This document shows, one piece after another, positions 7,021 through 16,554 of a stretch of DNA of 64,000 bases. Origin of the DNA: JACVRN01 sp035276685 (lineage in GTDB: Bacteria; Acidobacteriota; Blastocatellia; Pyrinomonadales; Pyrinomonadaceae); NCBI GenBank assembly GCA_035276685.1, contig DATELK010000201.1, positions 1 through 64,000 of the forward strand. Direction: 5' to 3'. Numbering within the stretch: position 1 is the first letter of the stretch; each line of letters opens with the position of its first letter. The notes under the pieces were generated by a model. It ran no database searches. It had not been told where the DNA came from and was given only the letters and a program-made list of their open reading frames with translations. A program made the position numbers and the translations under genes.

Positions 7021-8499
7021 ATGGCTATCTATCGCAATTTTATCAACGGGGAATGGGCAGAGTCCTCTTCTTCAAAAACGGCACAGAATATCAATCCGGC
7101 GAACACGGACGACGTGCTGGGAACCATCAAGCAGGCGACGCGCGAAGAGGCACGCCGCGCCGTAGAGGCCGCGCACGAAGCCTTTCGCACCTGGCGCTCC
7201 ACGCCCGCCCCGCAGAGGGGGCGCATAGTGGCTCGTGCTGCGCGACTGATGGAAGAGCACAAGGAAGAGCTGGCCCAGCTTCTGACGCGCGAAGAGGGCA
7301 AGACCATCTCTGAATCACGCGGAGAGCTTCAGCGCTCGATTAACGTCGCGGAGTTCTGCGCAGGCGAATCGCGCCGCATGAACGGCGAGACGATTCAATC
7401 CGAGCTGCCGTCGAATTTTGCCTACACCATCAAGCAGCCTCTGGGCGTAGTGGCCGTCGTGACTCCGTGGAACTTCCCCGTGGCTATACCCGTCTGGAAG
7501 ATTGCGCCCGCGCTCGTAGCCGGTAACGCCGTCGTCTTCAAGCCAGCATCATTGACGCCTGCCACCGCCACTCGCATCGTAGAGATTTTTGAAGAGGCCG
7601 GAATCCCTAGCGGCGTGCTCAATCTAATCATAGGCTCTGGCTCGGAAGCTGGCGACGAGATTATCAATCACCCTGCCGTGAAGGCCGTCTCCTTCACCGG
7701 CTCTAACCAGATAGGCATACGCCTTTACGAAGAGGTCTCGCGGCGAGGGGCTAAGGTGCAGTGCGAGATGGGAGGCAAGAACCCCGTCGTCGTGCTCGAA
7801 GACGCAGACATGGACTTGGCCGTAGAGTCCACGGTTCAGGGCGGCTTCGGCTCCACGGGCCAGCGCTGCACGGCCACGAGCCGCGTCATCGTCGTCAACG
7901 AGGTCGCAGACCGCTTCGTGGAGCGACTGGTAGAGCGCGCCAACAGTCTACGCATAGGCCATGGCTCAGACCCGCAGACGGACATAGGCCCGAGCGTTGA
8001 CGAGAATCAATTCAAGACCGTGCTCGAATACATTGACATCGGCAAAGAAGACGGAGCGAAGCTCATGTGCGGCGGAGAGCGCGCGAGCGGCGACGGTCTT
8101 GATAAAGGCTACTTTGTCAAGCCCACGGTCTTTGACCATGTGACGCCAGACATGCGCGTGGCGCGCGAAGAGATTTTCGGCCCAGTTCTTTCAGTCCTTC
8201 GCGTCGGGGATTTAGAGGAGGCTTTGCAGGTGGCTAACGACTCCGAGTACGGCCTCTCTTCCTCTATCTTCTCGCAGGACGCCTCGCGCATCTTCCGCTT
8301 CGTAGACGAGATTGAGACGGGCATGACGCACATCAACTCGCCCACCACGGGCGGCGAAGCGCACATCCCCTTCGGCGGAATTAAAGCGACAGGCATAGGC
8401 GACCGCGAGCAGGGCTCCACGGCGCTGGACTTCTACACAGACCTCAAGGTCGTTTACGTTGACTACACGGGCAGAAAGAGAGAGGGCAATCTATATTGA
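7021..8499 (+). CDS. NAD(P)-dependent aldehyde dehydrogenase (possibly malonate-semialdehyde or related)
   Basis: A 492-residue aldehyde dehydrogenase with the full catalytic set. Asn151 is in TPWNFP and Lys174 in FKPAS. General base Glu249 is in CEMGGKNP, and nucleophile Cys283 is in GQRCTATS. The FGSTGQRCTATSR segment resembles semialdehyde dehydrogenases such as alpha-ketoglutaric semialdehyde dehydrogenase. It is the first gene of a plus-strand run with a class III aminotransferase and the pyrimidine degradation genes. Oxidation of malonate semialdehyde made from beta-alanine is therefore a reasonable inferred role, but the motif alone does not prove the substrate. GGAAAG precedes the ATG. 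Confidence 0.85.
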   Translation: MAIYRNFINGEWAESSSSKTAQNINPANTDDVLGTIKQATREEARRAVEAAHEAFRTWRSTPAPQRGRIVARAARLMEEHKEELAQLLTREEGKTISESRGELQRSINVAEFCAGESRRMNGETIQSELPSNFAYTIKQPLGVVAVVTPWNFPVAIPVWKIAPALVAGNAVVFKPASLTPATATRIVEIFEEAGIPSGVLNLIIGSGSEAGDEIINHPAVKAVSFTGSNQIGIRLYEEVSRRGAKVQCEMGGKNPVVVLEDADMDLAVESTVQGGFGSTGQRCTATSRVIVVNEVADRFVERLVERANSLRIGHGSDPQTDIGPSVDENQFKTVLEYIDIGKEDGAKLMCGGERASGDGLDKGYFVKPTVFDHVTPDMRVAREEIFGPVLSVLRVGDLEEALQVANDSEYGLSSSIFSQDASRIFRFVDEIETGMTHINSPTTGGEAHIPFGGIKATGIGDREQGSTALDFYTDLKVVYVDYTGRKREGNLY

Positions 8500-8528
8500 T
8501 TAAGCTGTTAGGGGAAACGGCTCAATTT

Positions 8529-9065
8529 ATGCGGATAAGATATCTACTGCTCGCAATCTCTTTTACCTTAGCATGCAGCGCGCTCGCTTCCGCGCAGGCG
8601 GTCGAGAGCGTCTATACGGATTTCAAGAATTGCAAGACCCTCGAACAAGACGACGAAGCGGCGGGCTATCTCCTGGAGGAGTGCAGGGGTGTTGGCGGCT
8701 ACAAGCTGCGGGTCAGGTCGCAGGACGACCGCCAGGACATAGCAGTCCTTACGCCGAATGGCACGGAGCATGAGCTTAATTTAGGACAGATAGGCGGAGG
8801 CGGCTTCTCCGGCCTAGGGGAAAAAGTCGAATGGCGTGTGAAAAGAGAGGGCGGCAAGATTGTTCCCATCGCGCTGATAGTCCGCTTCAACGTCGTCACC
8901 GACCCGTCAACGCCTGAAAAGAGTACTTCGTACCTTGTCGTCTCTAAAATTACTTCCCGGCAGGTTTGCCGCATAGGCGAGGTAGACCCCGGCCCGAATG
9001 CCAATCAGCAGGCGCGTCGCATGGCCGACGGCTCAGCCGCCAGGCCCTGCGTTAAGCCCCTGTAA
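8529..9065 (+). CDS. Secreted protein of unknown function
   Basis: About 178 residues from the ATG at 8529, which begins a good signal peptide (MRIRYLLLAISFTLACSALASAQ). The frame is open to a TTG at 8496 overlapping the previous stop, but that start would put extra residues ahead of the signal. After cleavage the protein has a short Cys-containing N-terminal part (NCKTLEQDDE...LEECRG), then beta-strand-rich sequence, and a C-terminal Cys pair. No known domain is recognised. It is located in the periplasm or outside. It lies between aldehyde dehydrogenase and aminotransferase genes and may simply be co-transcribed. Confidence 0.65.
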   Translation: MRIRYLLLAISFTLACSALASAQAVESVYTDFKNCKTLEQDDEAAGYLLEECRGVGGYKLRVRSQDDRQDIAVLTPNGTEHELNLGQIGGGGFSGLGEKVEWRVKREGGKIVPIALIVRFNVVTDPSTPEKSTSYLVVSKITSRQVCRIGEVDPGPNANQQARRMADGSAARPCVKPL

Positions 9066-9115
9066 CGCGCGGAAGCGAAGACAATCCTCGTGAAACTATT
9101 TCAAAGGAAGACCAA

Positions 9116-10423
9116 ATGAGCAGAGCGGAACAGAAATCAACTCAATCCGAAACCATACGCAAGCACAAGGAGTTTCTCTTCCCTGCGGTTGCGACCTATT
9201 ACGAGGAGCCTCTGGCGCTGGTGCGCGGAGAGGGCGAGTACGTGTGGGATGACGCTGGCAATCGTTACCTTGATTGCTTCGGCGGCGTGCTGACAGTCAG
9301 CGTGGGCCACGCGAACCCGAAAGTGAACGCGGCCATCATAGAGCAGGTCAAGGCTATCACGCACACATCCACGCTCTACTCGAACAAGCCGCAGTCAGAC
9401 CTGGCGGAGAAGCTTTATCAAATCACTCCGGGCCGCTTGAAGAAGTCCTTCTTCACCAACAGCGGCACGGAGGCAGACGACACGGCCATACACGCGGCCA
9501 AGCTCGCCACTGGCCGACACGAGATAGTCGTGCTTCGTCACAGCTATTCGGGCCGCTCGGCGACGGCGCTTTCGGCGACGGGCCACTCTACGTGGCGAGC
9601 GCTCCCGGCCCAGATAGCCGGAATCGTTCACGCACGCGCGCCCTACTGCTATCGCTGTCCCTTGAAGCTCTCTTATCCGGAATGCGGGCTGGCCTGCGCC
9701 GAAGACATCAAGGACGTGATTATGACCACGACCACGGGCGAGATAGCGGCCTTCATGGCAGAGCCTATCCTCGGCGTGGGCGGCTTCATTGTGCCTCCGC
9801 CCGGCTACTTCGAGCGCGCCGTGGAGATTACACGCGAGCACGGCGGCCTCTTCATAGCCGACGAGGTGCAGACGGCCTGGGGACGCACGGGCGACAAGTG
9901 GTTCGGCATTGAGCACTGGGACGTGGAGCCTGACATCATCACTTCGGCCAAGGGTCTGGGGAACGGAGTGCCCGTTGGGATGACTACGGCGACGCCTGAG
10001 GTAGCGGACAAGTATCCGGGCCTGACCTTCTCCACCTTCGGCGGCAATCCCGTCTCTATGGCGGCAGCGCTCGCCGTGATAAATGTGATTGAAGAGGAAG
10101 ATTTAAGACGAAACGCTGCGGAGGTCGGAGCTTATCTGCGTGAAGGCCTAGACGGCTTGCAGGAGAAGCACAAGTCTATTGGCGACGTGCGCGGCCTTGG
10201 ACTGATGCAGGCGCTTGAGCTGGTCAAAGACCGAGAGACGAAAGAGCCTGACCCGCAGTCGGTGCTGCGCGTGTTCGAGGAGACGCGCAGGCGCGGCGTG
10301 CTTATAGGCAAGGGCGGCCTCTACGGCAACGTGATACGCACAGGGATGATGCTCAACTCGACGAAAGAGCACGTGGACGAGCTGATATCTGCGCTCGACG
10401 CCGCCTTCTCGACTTTGAACTGA
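9116..10423 (+). CDS. Class III PLP aminotransferase (beta-alanine/AGXT2-like)
   Basis: A 435-residue fold-type I, class III (omega) aminotransferase. The PLP-binding Lys279 is in IITSAKGLGNG, Asp249 is in FIADEVQTAWGR, and the phosphate-binding NSGTEA is near 116-120. The sequence resembles alanine-glyoxylate/beta-aminoisobutyrate aminotransferase (AGXT2) enzymes. Given the dihydropyrimidinase, beta-ureidopropionase and PreTA genes nearby, transamination of beta-alanine or beta-aminoisobutyrate to the semialdehyde is the likely job. A four-cysteine stretch, CYRCPLKLSYPECGLAC (Cys179, Cys181, Cys190, Cys194), is notable; I cannot say from this window whether it is a family trait. An alternative is another omega-amino acid transaminase. 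Confidence 0.85.
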   Translation: MSRAEQKSTQSETIRKHKEFLFPAVATYYEEPLALVRGEGEYVWDDAGNRYLDCFGGVLTVSVGHANPKVNAAIIEQVKAITHTSTLYSNKPQSDLAEKLYQITPGRLKKSFFTNSGTEADDTAIHAAKLATGRHEIVVLRHSYSGRSATALSATGHSTWRALPAQIAGIVHARAPYCYRCPLKLSYPECGLACAEDIKDVIMTTTTGEIAAFMAEPILGVGGFIVPPPGYFERAVEITREHGGLFIADEVQTAWGRTGDKWFGIEHWDVEPDIITSAKGLGNGVPVGMTTATPEVADKYPGLTFSTFGGNPVSMAAALAVINVIEEEDLRRNAAEVGAYLREGLDGLQEKHKSIGDVRGLGLMQALELVKDRETKEPDPQSVLRVFEETRRRGVLIGKGGLYGNVIRTGMMLNSTKEHVDELISALDAAFSTLN

Positions 10424-10542
10424 GAGCTGGCATTCATGTTAATGAAACAATAGGCCGGGGCGTTTACGTTAAAGCGGTAGCTAGGCCCGTAATTTCAGCT
10501 ACCCAAATCCTAACAGGACAAAAGTGAAAGAGATTTCGAAAG

Positions 10543-12657
10543 ATGAGAAACACACTATCAATCTATTCTTCACGCAGCACGAACGCCCGCCGCTATAGCT
10601 TTTCGCTAAGGGTCGCGGCGCTCGTTTTTATGGGCACGCTGGCTTTCATGCTCGCGTCCGCCACACTGGCGCATGCTCAGAGCGGAACATTGCCGCCGCT
10701 GATTGACCGCCAGCTATTTTTCGGCGACCCGGAAATTTCGGGCGCGCAGATTTCGCCCGACGGCAAGTTTATCTCCTTCATCAAGCCCTTCAAGGGCACG
10801 CGCAACATCTGGGTTAAGCAGGCCGACGCGCCCTTCGAGTCGGCCAAGCCCATCACCAACGACACGAAGCGTCCCATCCCCGGATACTTCTGGAGCTGGG
10901 ACGGACGCTACATACTCTTCACACAGGATCAGGGCGGCAACGAGAACTACAACGTCTACGCCGTCAACCCCGCGGAGCAGCCTGCTGCGGGCGAGGACGT
11001 GCCGAAGTCGCGCAACCTGACCGACGCCAAGGGCGTGGAGGGCAAGGGCGTCCGCGCCATCATCTACGACGTGCCGCGCGACGAGCCGGACGTTATGTAC
11101 GTCGGGCTTAACGACCGCGACCCTGCATGGCACGACCTCTATCGCGTGAAAATCTCCACGGGCGAGCGCACGCTCGTTCGTCAGAATACGGAGCGCATCT
11201 CCGGCTGGACTTTCGACAACAAGGGACAGCTGAGGCTGGCGACGCGCGCCGCCACTAACGGCGACACGGAAATCCTGCGCGTTGACGACAAGGGATTTAC
11301 GAAGATCTACACGTGCAACGTCTTCGAGAGTTGCGCCCCGCAGCGCTTCACCAAAGACAACCAGCACGTCTACATGATGACGAACAAGGGGGACGCCGCA
11401 GACTTAATCAGCCTGACGATTTTCGACCCGGCGACGGGCAAAGAGCAGATGTTTGAGAGCGACCCGCTCAAGAAAGTGGATTTCGGCGGCGCTAGATTCT
11501 CTGACGTGACGGACGAGTTGCTTTACACCGTCTACACGGACGAGAAGCGTCGCATCTACTGGAAGAATAAAGATTACGAGGCCGACTATAAGCTGCTGCA
11601 AAGCAAGCTGCCGAATCGACAGATAAACTTCAATTCGAGCACGCGCGACGAGCGCGTCTACTTAATCTCCGCCACTGGCGACACGGAGCCGGGCGAGGTC
11701 TACCTCTTCGACCGCAACACCAAGAAGCTGACGCGCCAGTATCAGTTGCGCGACAAACTGCCGCGCGCCGCGCTCGCAGAGATGAAGCCCATCACCTACA
11801 AGTCTTCCGACGGGCTTGATGTTCCCGCTTACCTGACTTTGCCCAAGGGCGTTGCGGCTAAGAATCTGCCGCTCGTAGTAGTCCCGCACGGCGGCCCGTG
11901 GGCACGTGACAACTGGGGCTATAACAGCATCGCGCAGTTTCTGGCCAATCGCGGCTACGCCGTGCTGATGCCTAACTTCCGAGGCTCCACCGGCTACGGC
12001 AAGCGCTTCATCAACGCGGGCAACAACGAGTGGGGGCAGAAGATGCAGGACGACCTCACCTGGGGCGTCAAGCATCTGGTCTCGCAGGGCATAGCCGACC
12101 CCAAGCGAGTGGGCATCATGGGCGGCTCATACGGCGGCTATGCGACGCTGGCCGGCGTGACTTTTACGCCTGACATGTACGCCGCAGCCGTCTCAATCGT
12201 GGGCCCGTCAAATCTGATTACGCTCTTGAACTCGATTCCGCCCTACTGGGAATCCATACGCATGCTCTTTAACAAGCGAATGGGCGACCCCAGCACTGCG
12301 GAAGGCCGAGCGCAGCTTGAGCGTCAATCGCCGCTTAATCATGCCGCGAAGATAAAGACGCCGCTCCTGGTGATACAGGGCGCGAACGACCCGCGCGTGA
12401 AGAAGGCCGAATCAGACCAGATTGTGGTGGCGCTTCGTGAGCGGGGCTTCCCCGTCGAATACCTGGTCGCGCCGGATGAAGGCCACGGCTTTGCGCGCCC
12501 GGTCAATAACATGGCCATGTTCGCAACCGCGGAAAAATTCCTGGCCAAATATCTAGGGGGCCGCTATCAGGAGGAGATGCCTACCGAAGTCTCGCAGCGT
12601 CTCAAGGAGATAACGGTTGACATCAAGACCGTACAGATGCCTAAGGCCATGAAGTAG
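10543..12657 (+). CDS. S9 family prolyl oligopeptidase-type serine peptidase (secreted)
   Basis: A 704-residue exported peptidase. A long basic N-terminus and a hydrophobic segment form a signal peptide ending around AHAQ (residue about 46). A TolB-like beta-propeller fills roughly 50-420, and an alpha/beta-hydrolase domain follows. The catalytic triad is readable: Ser529 in GGSYGGYA, Asp616 in GANDPR and His648 in EGHGFA. These enzymes cleave short peptides, often after proline or as acylaminoacyl peptidases. A terminator follows the gene. Its relation to the neighbouring pyrimidine genes is unclear; it probably has its own transcript. Confidence 0.9.
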   Translation: MRNTLSIYSSRSTNARRYSFSLRVAALVFMGTLAFMLASATLAHAQSGTLPPLIDRQLFFGDPEISGAQISPDGKFISFIKPFKGTRNIWVKQADAPFESAKPITNDTKRPIPGYFWSWDGRYILFTQDQGGNENYNVYAVNPAEQPAAGEDVPKSRNLTDAKGVEGKGVRAIIYDVPRDEPDVMYVGLNDRDPAWHDLYRVKISTGERTLVRQNTERISGWTFDNKGQLRLATRAATNGDTEILRVDDKGFTKIYTCNVFESCAPQRFTKDNQHVYMMTNKGDAADLISLTIFDPATGKEQMFESDPLKKVDFGGARFSDVTDELLYTVYTDEKRRIYWKNKDYEADYKLLQSKLPNRQINFNSSTRDERVYLISATGDTEPGEVYLFDRNTKKLTRQYQLRDKLPRAALAEMKPITYKSSDGLDVPAYLTLPKGVAAKNLPLVVVPHGGPWARDNWGYNSIAQFLANRGYAVLMPNFRGSTGYGKRFINAGNNEWGQKMQDDLTWGVKHLVSQGIADPKRVGIMGGSYGGYATLAGVTFTPDMYAAAVSIVGPSNLITLLNSIPPYWESIRMLFNKRMGDPSTAEGRAQLERQSPLNHAAKIKTPLLVIQGANDPRVKKAESDQIVVALRERGFPVEYLVAPDEGHGFARPVNNMAMFATAEKFLAKYLGGRYQEEMPTEVSQRLKEITVDIKTVQMPKAMK

Positions 12658-12685
12658 CAGGCCGGGGCAAACAATTAAAGGCGGA

Positions 12686-12726
12686 GGGCTGATGATTACT
12701 GTAAACAATCATCAGCCCCTCGTTTT
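12686..12726 (+). terminator. Rho-independent terminator after the S9 peptidase
   Basis: A 12-bp perfect stem GGGCTGATGATT/AATCATCAGCCC with a 9-base loop, followed by CTCGTTTT. Confidence 0.85.
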
Positions 12727-12770
12727 CGACAAGCTTAAAAAGACCTGTTCCTTCCTAGGAGATTCAAGGC

Positions 12771-13148
12771 ATGAAACGTCTCTTCCCCCTCGCGGCGCTC
12801 TCCGTGATTCTCTTTTCCGCCGCCGCCGTTACTGCTTACATCGACAGGAAGACGAATGAAGATTTTATACAGGGCATGTGGCGCTTGACGGGCGAGCAGG
12901 GCGGCCACGCGTGGTTTCTCGAATGGACTTTCCTGCGCGGCCACTTCGAGCTGAAGGGCTATCCGCCGCTCGCGCAGGAAGGCAAGTACAGAATCATCAA
13001 AGCGGAAGGCGACAAGCTCACGCTTGAGCTTTACGACCAGAAGGGCAACTTCGGCACGGAGACCAGCCAGGTAGAGGTCGTCCTCGACAAGAAGAAAGAC
13101 CGGCTCACGATTAAAGGCCAGGGGCCTTTCAAGCGGGCGCAGCCTTAG
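12771..13148 (+). CDS. Small exported protein of unknown function
   Basis: A 125-residue protein starting with a signal peptide or membrane anchor (MKRLFPLAALSVILFSAAAVTAY). The rest is short and beta-rich: GMWRLTGEQGGHAWFLEWTF, then YRIIKAEGDKLTLELYDQKG. This is reminiscent of lipocalin-like small domains, but I do not recognise the family. A clear AGGAG sits ahead of the ATG. It is followed after 41 bases by the dihydropyrimidinase gene and may share its transcript. Confidence 0.65.
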   Translation: MKRLFPLAALSVILFSAAAVTAYIDRKTNEDFIQGMWRLTGEQGGHAWFLEWTFLRGHFELKGYPPLAQEGKYRIIKAEGDKLTLELYDQKGNFGTETSQVEVVLDKKKDRLTIKGQGPFKRAQP

Positions 13149-13189
13149 GAACTGGGTCAACGAGAAAATTACGGCTAAGGTAAACTTCT

Positions 13190-14569
13190 ATGAAAACTCT
13201 CATTCGTAATGGTCGGATTGTAACGGCGGTTGATGATTACAGGGCGGACGTGCTGATTGATGGCGAGACTATTTCCATCATCGGCGCGAAGCTTGAGATG
13301 GAAGCCGATAAGGTGATTGATGCTTCCGGCAAGCTTGTCATCCCCGGCGGGATTGACCCGCACACGCACATGGAGCTGCCGTTCGGTGGCACGACTGCGG
13401 CGGACGATTTTCTGACGGGGACGCGTGCGGCGGCGCATGGCGGCACGACTACGATTATAGACTTCGCGGTTCAGTACAAGGGCGAGGCGCTGCTTCAGGC
13501 CGTGGACAACTGGCACAGGAAGGCAGAAGGCAAGACCGCGATTGACTACGGCTTTCACCTGATTACGACCGAGCTTGAAGACAATCAGATTGAAGAGATG
13601 TACACGGTGATGGACGAAGGCATCACGAGCTTTAAGCTCTTCATGGCCTATCCGGGTGTCTTTCTGGTGGACGACGCGACCATCTTCCGCGCCATGAGTG
13701 CTGCGGGAGAGCGCGGCGGGCTCATCTGCATGCACGCGGAGAACGGCGTCGTCATTAACGAGATAATCAAGCGGGCTCTGGCCGAAGGAAGAACAGCGCC
13801 GAAGTATCACGCGTTGACGCGTCCCACCATTGCCGAAGCCGAGGGCGTGCATCGCGCGATTGCGATTGCCGAGATGGCAGAGTCGCCCGTCTACATAGTG
13901 CATCTCTCCTGTGCCGATGCGTTGAACAAAGTGAGGGAGGCGCGCGACCGTGGCATCCCTGCCTTCGCGGAGACCTGCCCGCAGTACCTCTTCCTCTCGA
14001 TTGACGATTACGGCGACGACTTCGAGGGAGCCAAGTACGTCATGACGCCGCCGCTTCGTGAGAAGTGGAATCAGGCTGAGCTTTGGAAGGGACTGAAGAT
14101 GGACGACCTTCAGGTCATCTCCACAGACCACTGCCCCTTCTGCATGAAGGAGCAGAAGGAGTTGGGGCGCGACGATTTTTCCAAGATTCCGAACGGCGCG
14201 CCCGGCGTAGAGAACCGCGTGCCGCTCATCTACCACGGCGGAGTCGTGGAGAACCGCATCAGCCTCAATCGCTTCGTAGAGCTGACCTCCACGGCTGCCG
14301 CCAAGATGTTCGGCCTCTTCCCTAAGAAGGGCACCATAGCCGTAGGCTCGGATGCCGACATAGTCATCTTCGACCCAGACAAAGAGCAAACTCTGTCGGT
14401 AGAGACGCAGCACATGAACGTGGACTACAGCACCTACGAAGGCAAGCGCATTCGAGGCGTGGTTGAGACGGTGCTCTCTCGCGGGCGCGTCGTGATTGAA
14501 GGCGGAGAGTACAAGGGCAAGCCCGGCGACGGGCAATTCCTGAAGAGAGGGACGTGCGTTGCGATTTAA
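13190..14569 (+). CDS. hydA: Dihydropyrimidinase / D-hydantoinase
   Basis: A 459-residue cyclic amidohydrolase. It opens the ring of 5,6-dihydrouracil or dihydrothymine to N-carbamoyl-beta-amino acids, the second step of reductive pyrimidine degradation. All binuclear metal ligands are present: His58 and His60 in DPHTHM, Lys149 (carboxylated in the family) in TSFKLFM, His182 in CMHAEN, His238 in IVHLS, and Asp313 in STDHCPF. The length is normal. Other steps of the pathway are encoded in the same direction between 7 and 23.4 kb. Hydantoinase activity is common in this family, so both substrates are possible. Confidence 0.92.
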   Translation: MKTLIRNGRIVTAVDDYRADVLIDGETISIIGAKLEMEADKVIDASGKLVIPGGIDPHTHMELPFGGTTAADDFLTGTRAAAHGGTTTIIDFAVQYKGEALLQAVDNWHRKAEGKTAIDYGFHLITTELEDNQIEEMYTVMDEGITSFKLFMAYPGVFLVDDATIFRAMSAAGERGGLICMHAENGVVINEIIKRALAEGRTAPKYHALTRPTIAEAEGVHRAIAIAEMAESPVYIVHLSCADALNKVREARDRGIPAFAETCPQYLFLSIDDYGDDFEGAKYVMTPPLREKWNQAELWKGLKMDDLQVISTDHCPFCMKEQKELGRDDFSKIPNGAPGVENRVPLIYHGGVVENRISLNRFVELTSTAAAKMFGLFPKKGTIAVGSDADIVIFDPDKEQTLSVETQHMNVDYSTYEGKRIRGVVETVLSRGRVVIEGGEYKGKPGDGQFLKRGTCVAI

Positions 14570-14570
14570 G

Positions 14571-15830
14571 ATGAGACGGGACGTGAATCAAAGAGAGAGA
14601 GCCTTCGGCCTGCGCGCAGCATGCTTTGCGCTCTTGCTGCTCTTCCCTGCTCTGGCACAGTTTACGCCGCCGCAGAGAGCGCAGCAGCAGTCCGCGACTG
14701 CTCCGGCGCAAACCTCAAGGGTCTCTCGTTTCCCCATGGAGATGAACGGCAACCACGTGCTTCTTCAGGGGCGCGTGAATGGTCTGGGGCCGGTCTGGTT
14801 CACGCTCGATACTGGCGCTGGCCTTTCCGTCATCAACGTGCGGCGTGCGCGCGAGTGGGGGCTACAAGTTTCCGGGACGGGCCGTGCTCAGGGCGCGGGC
14901 GGCATGGCGGAAAGCGGCCGTCTCAACGGCGTCACCTTCAATCTTGAAGGCGTCGAGATTAAGAACCTGAACGTGATGGCGCTCGCGCTCGATTCGATTG
15001 AAGCGACCGCAGGGCGCAGCATGGATGTCATCATAGGCGCAGAGCTTTTCCACCGCTACGTGGTGGAGGTTGATTACGAATCGCGCTTCATCACGCTCTA
15101 CGACCCCAAGCAGTTCGTCTACACCGGAAGCGGCGAGAGCCTTCCGCTTACCATTGCCGAGAATCATCCGTACGTGACGGCCAGGCTGGTTGTTGCGGGG
15201 CTTGAGCCGATTGAAGGAGAGTTCGTCATAGACGCTGGCTCGGGCTTCGGCATCACCTTTAACCCGGCGTTCGTGAAGGAGCGCAGTCTGGCCGAGCGCG
15301 TGCCGAACACTGTTCAGACGAAGGCGCGCGGCGTGGGCGGCGAGTTCCCGCTGACCATAGGCCGCATAGAAAGCCTCTCGCTCGGGCGCTTCAAAATGGA
15401 CAAGCCTACGGCGGCTTTCCCTCAGACTGGCGGCTTCATCTCAAGGAAAGGCTCCGTGGGCAACATAGGCGGACAAATCCTGCGGCGCTTCAAAGTCATC
15501 TTCGACTACTCGCGCAAGCGAATGATTATCGAGCCGAATAAGTCCTTTAACGACCCGTTCGAGTTCGACAAGTCGGGCCTCGCGCTCATCACGGACGTTC
15601 CTCAGTTCAAGACCATCAAGGTCATTCGCGTCATGGAGAACTCTCCGGCGTCCGAAGTCGGGCTCAAGGCGGAGGATGTCCTTCTGGAAGTTGACGGGCG
15701 CGCGGCTTCCGAGTTTACGCTGCACAGCCTGCGCGAAATGTTCAGGAAAGATGGGAAGACCTACAGCCTGAAGGTCAAGAGAGGCGAAGAGACTCTGGAC
15801 TTCAAGTTGAAGACTAGAAAACTAATCTGA
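14571..15830 (+). CDS. Secreted retropepsin-like aspartyl protease with PDZ domain
   Basis: About 419 residues from the ATG at 14571; a TTG at 14559 overlapping the previous stop is also possible. A signal peptide precedes two aspartyl-protease-like halves. The first half has FTLDTGAGLSVI and the second has FVIDAGSGFGITF, each with the catalytic D-T/A-G triplet. A C-terminal PDZ domain follows (about 330-419; VMENSPASEVGLKAEDVLLEVDG). Such protease-PDZ proteins occur in the periplasm or outside, with unknown substrates. It lies directly after the dihydropyrimidinase gene and is followed by a possible zinc peptidase after 16 bases, so the three may be co-transcribed. Confidence 0.8.
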   Translation: MRRDVNQRERAFGLRAACFALLLLFPALAQFTPPQRAQQQSATAPAQTSRVSRFPMEMNGNHVLLQGRVNGLGPVWFTLDTGAGLSVINVRRAREWGLQVSGTGRAQGAGGMAESGRLNGVTFNLEGVEIKNLNVMALALDSIEATAGRSMDVIIGAELFHRYVVEVDYESRFITLYDPKQFVYTGSGESLPLTIAENHPYVTARLVVAGLEPIEGEFVIDAGSGFGITFNPAFVKERSLAERVPNTVQTKARGVGGEFPLTIGRIESLSLGRFKMDKPTAAFPQTGGFISRKGSVGNIGGQILRRFKVIFDYSRKRMIIEPNKSFNDPFEFDKSGLALITDVPQFKTIKVIRVMENSPASEVGLKAEDVLLEVDGRAASEFTLHSLREMFRKDGKTYSLKVKRGEETLDFKLKTRKLI

Positions 15831-15846
15831 CGGCTGAAGAGCTTAG

Positions 15847-16524
15847 ATGAACAGCGTAAAGTGTCCTCACTGCGGCCTGGTGAATTTTCCAGACCGGGAA
15901 GCGTGTAAGCGTTGCGGCGCGTCGCTCTCCGGCGCAGAAAGCGTGCCCCAGCCTGAGAGCAGGGATTCCGGCAAGCGCGGGTGCGCGTGGTTTATAAAAA
16001 GGGCGCTGGTAGTATTCGCGACTGCGCTCGCCCTGCTTCTAATCTTTTACGGGTCGCTTCTGAAAAGCTCCGAGCGATTGAGCTACGAGCAGCAGCAGGT
16101 GGTCGCAAGCAGCATACGGGTGCTCGAACAGGGCGGCTTCAGTCGAGAGGCGTTCGTGCTGAAAAACCTTGTGGCGTGGCGCTCCACGGACAACTGGCTG
16201 AACGAAGCCATAGGCCACAGAGAAGCATACGCGGCGGCCAACTTCCCTTTTCAGATTGTGACGCTCTACCCGGAGTTCTTTACCAAGTCGGCGGACGACA
16301 CGGAGCGCGCCGCGATTCTTCTACACGAGGCTTATCACCTGCTGGGCTCGGACGAATCGGAGGCGCTGGAAGGCACGTGGCGAAACAAGAAGCGGCTGGG
16401 CTGGGTTAAAGAGAAGTACGAGCAGACGAAGGTCTGGCAGAACACCAGAGAGCTGACCCAGACCCATGTGCCTTATCTTTTCCGTTGCGGGCTTAAGAAC
16501 AACCTTGACTGCACAGAGTTTTAG
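15847..16524 (+). CDS. Zinc-ribbon membrane protein with HExxH motif
   Basis: 225 residues. The N-terminus is a zinc ribbon (CPHCGLVNF...CKRCGASL, Cys6/Cys9 and Cys21/Cys24). A single membrane segment at about 55-77 follows (RALVVFATALALLLIFYG). The outer part contains LLHEAYHLLGSDESEAL. The HEAYH is an HExxH motif followed by a possible third ligand Glu, as in membrane-anchored zinc metallopeptidases. Whether it is active cannot be judged. The ribbon would face the cytoplasm and the HExxH domain the periplasm. It lies between the aspartyl protease and SIMPL genes. I do not recognise a named family. Confidence 0.7.
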   Translation: MNSVKCPHCGLVNFPDREACKRCGASLSGAESVPQPESRDSGKRGCAWFIKRALVVFATALALLLIFYGSLLKSSERLSYEQQQVVASSIRVLEQGGFSREAFVLKNLVAWRSTDNWLNEAIGHREAYAAANFPFQIVTLYPEFFTKSADDTERAAILLHEAYHLLGSDESEALEGTWRNKKRLGWVKEKYEQTKVWQNTRELTQTHVPYLFRCGLKNNLDCTEF

Positions 16525-16554
16525 CTCTCTACACAAAAAATCTGCGGAGAGTAG

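Noticed and set aside
13175..14536. 453-residue minus-strand ORF opposite the dihydropyrimidinase
   Set aside because: It is a mirror of a high-GC coding frame, and the plus-strand protein has all catalytic residues.
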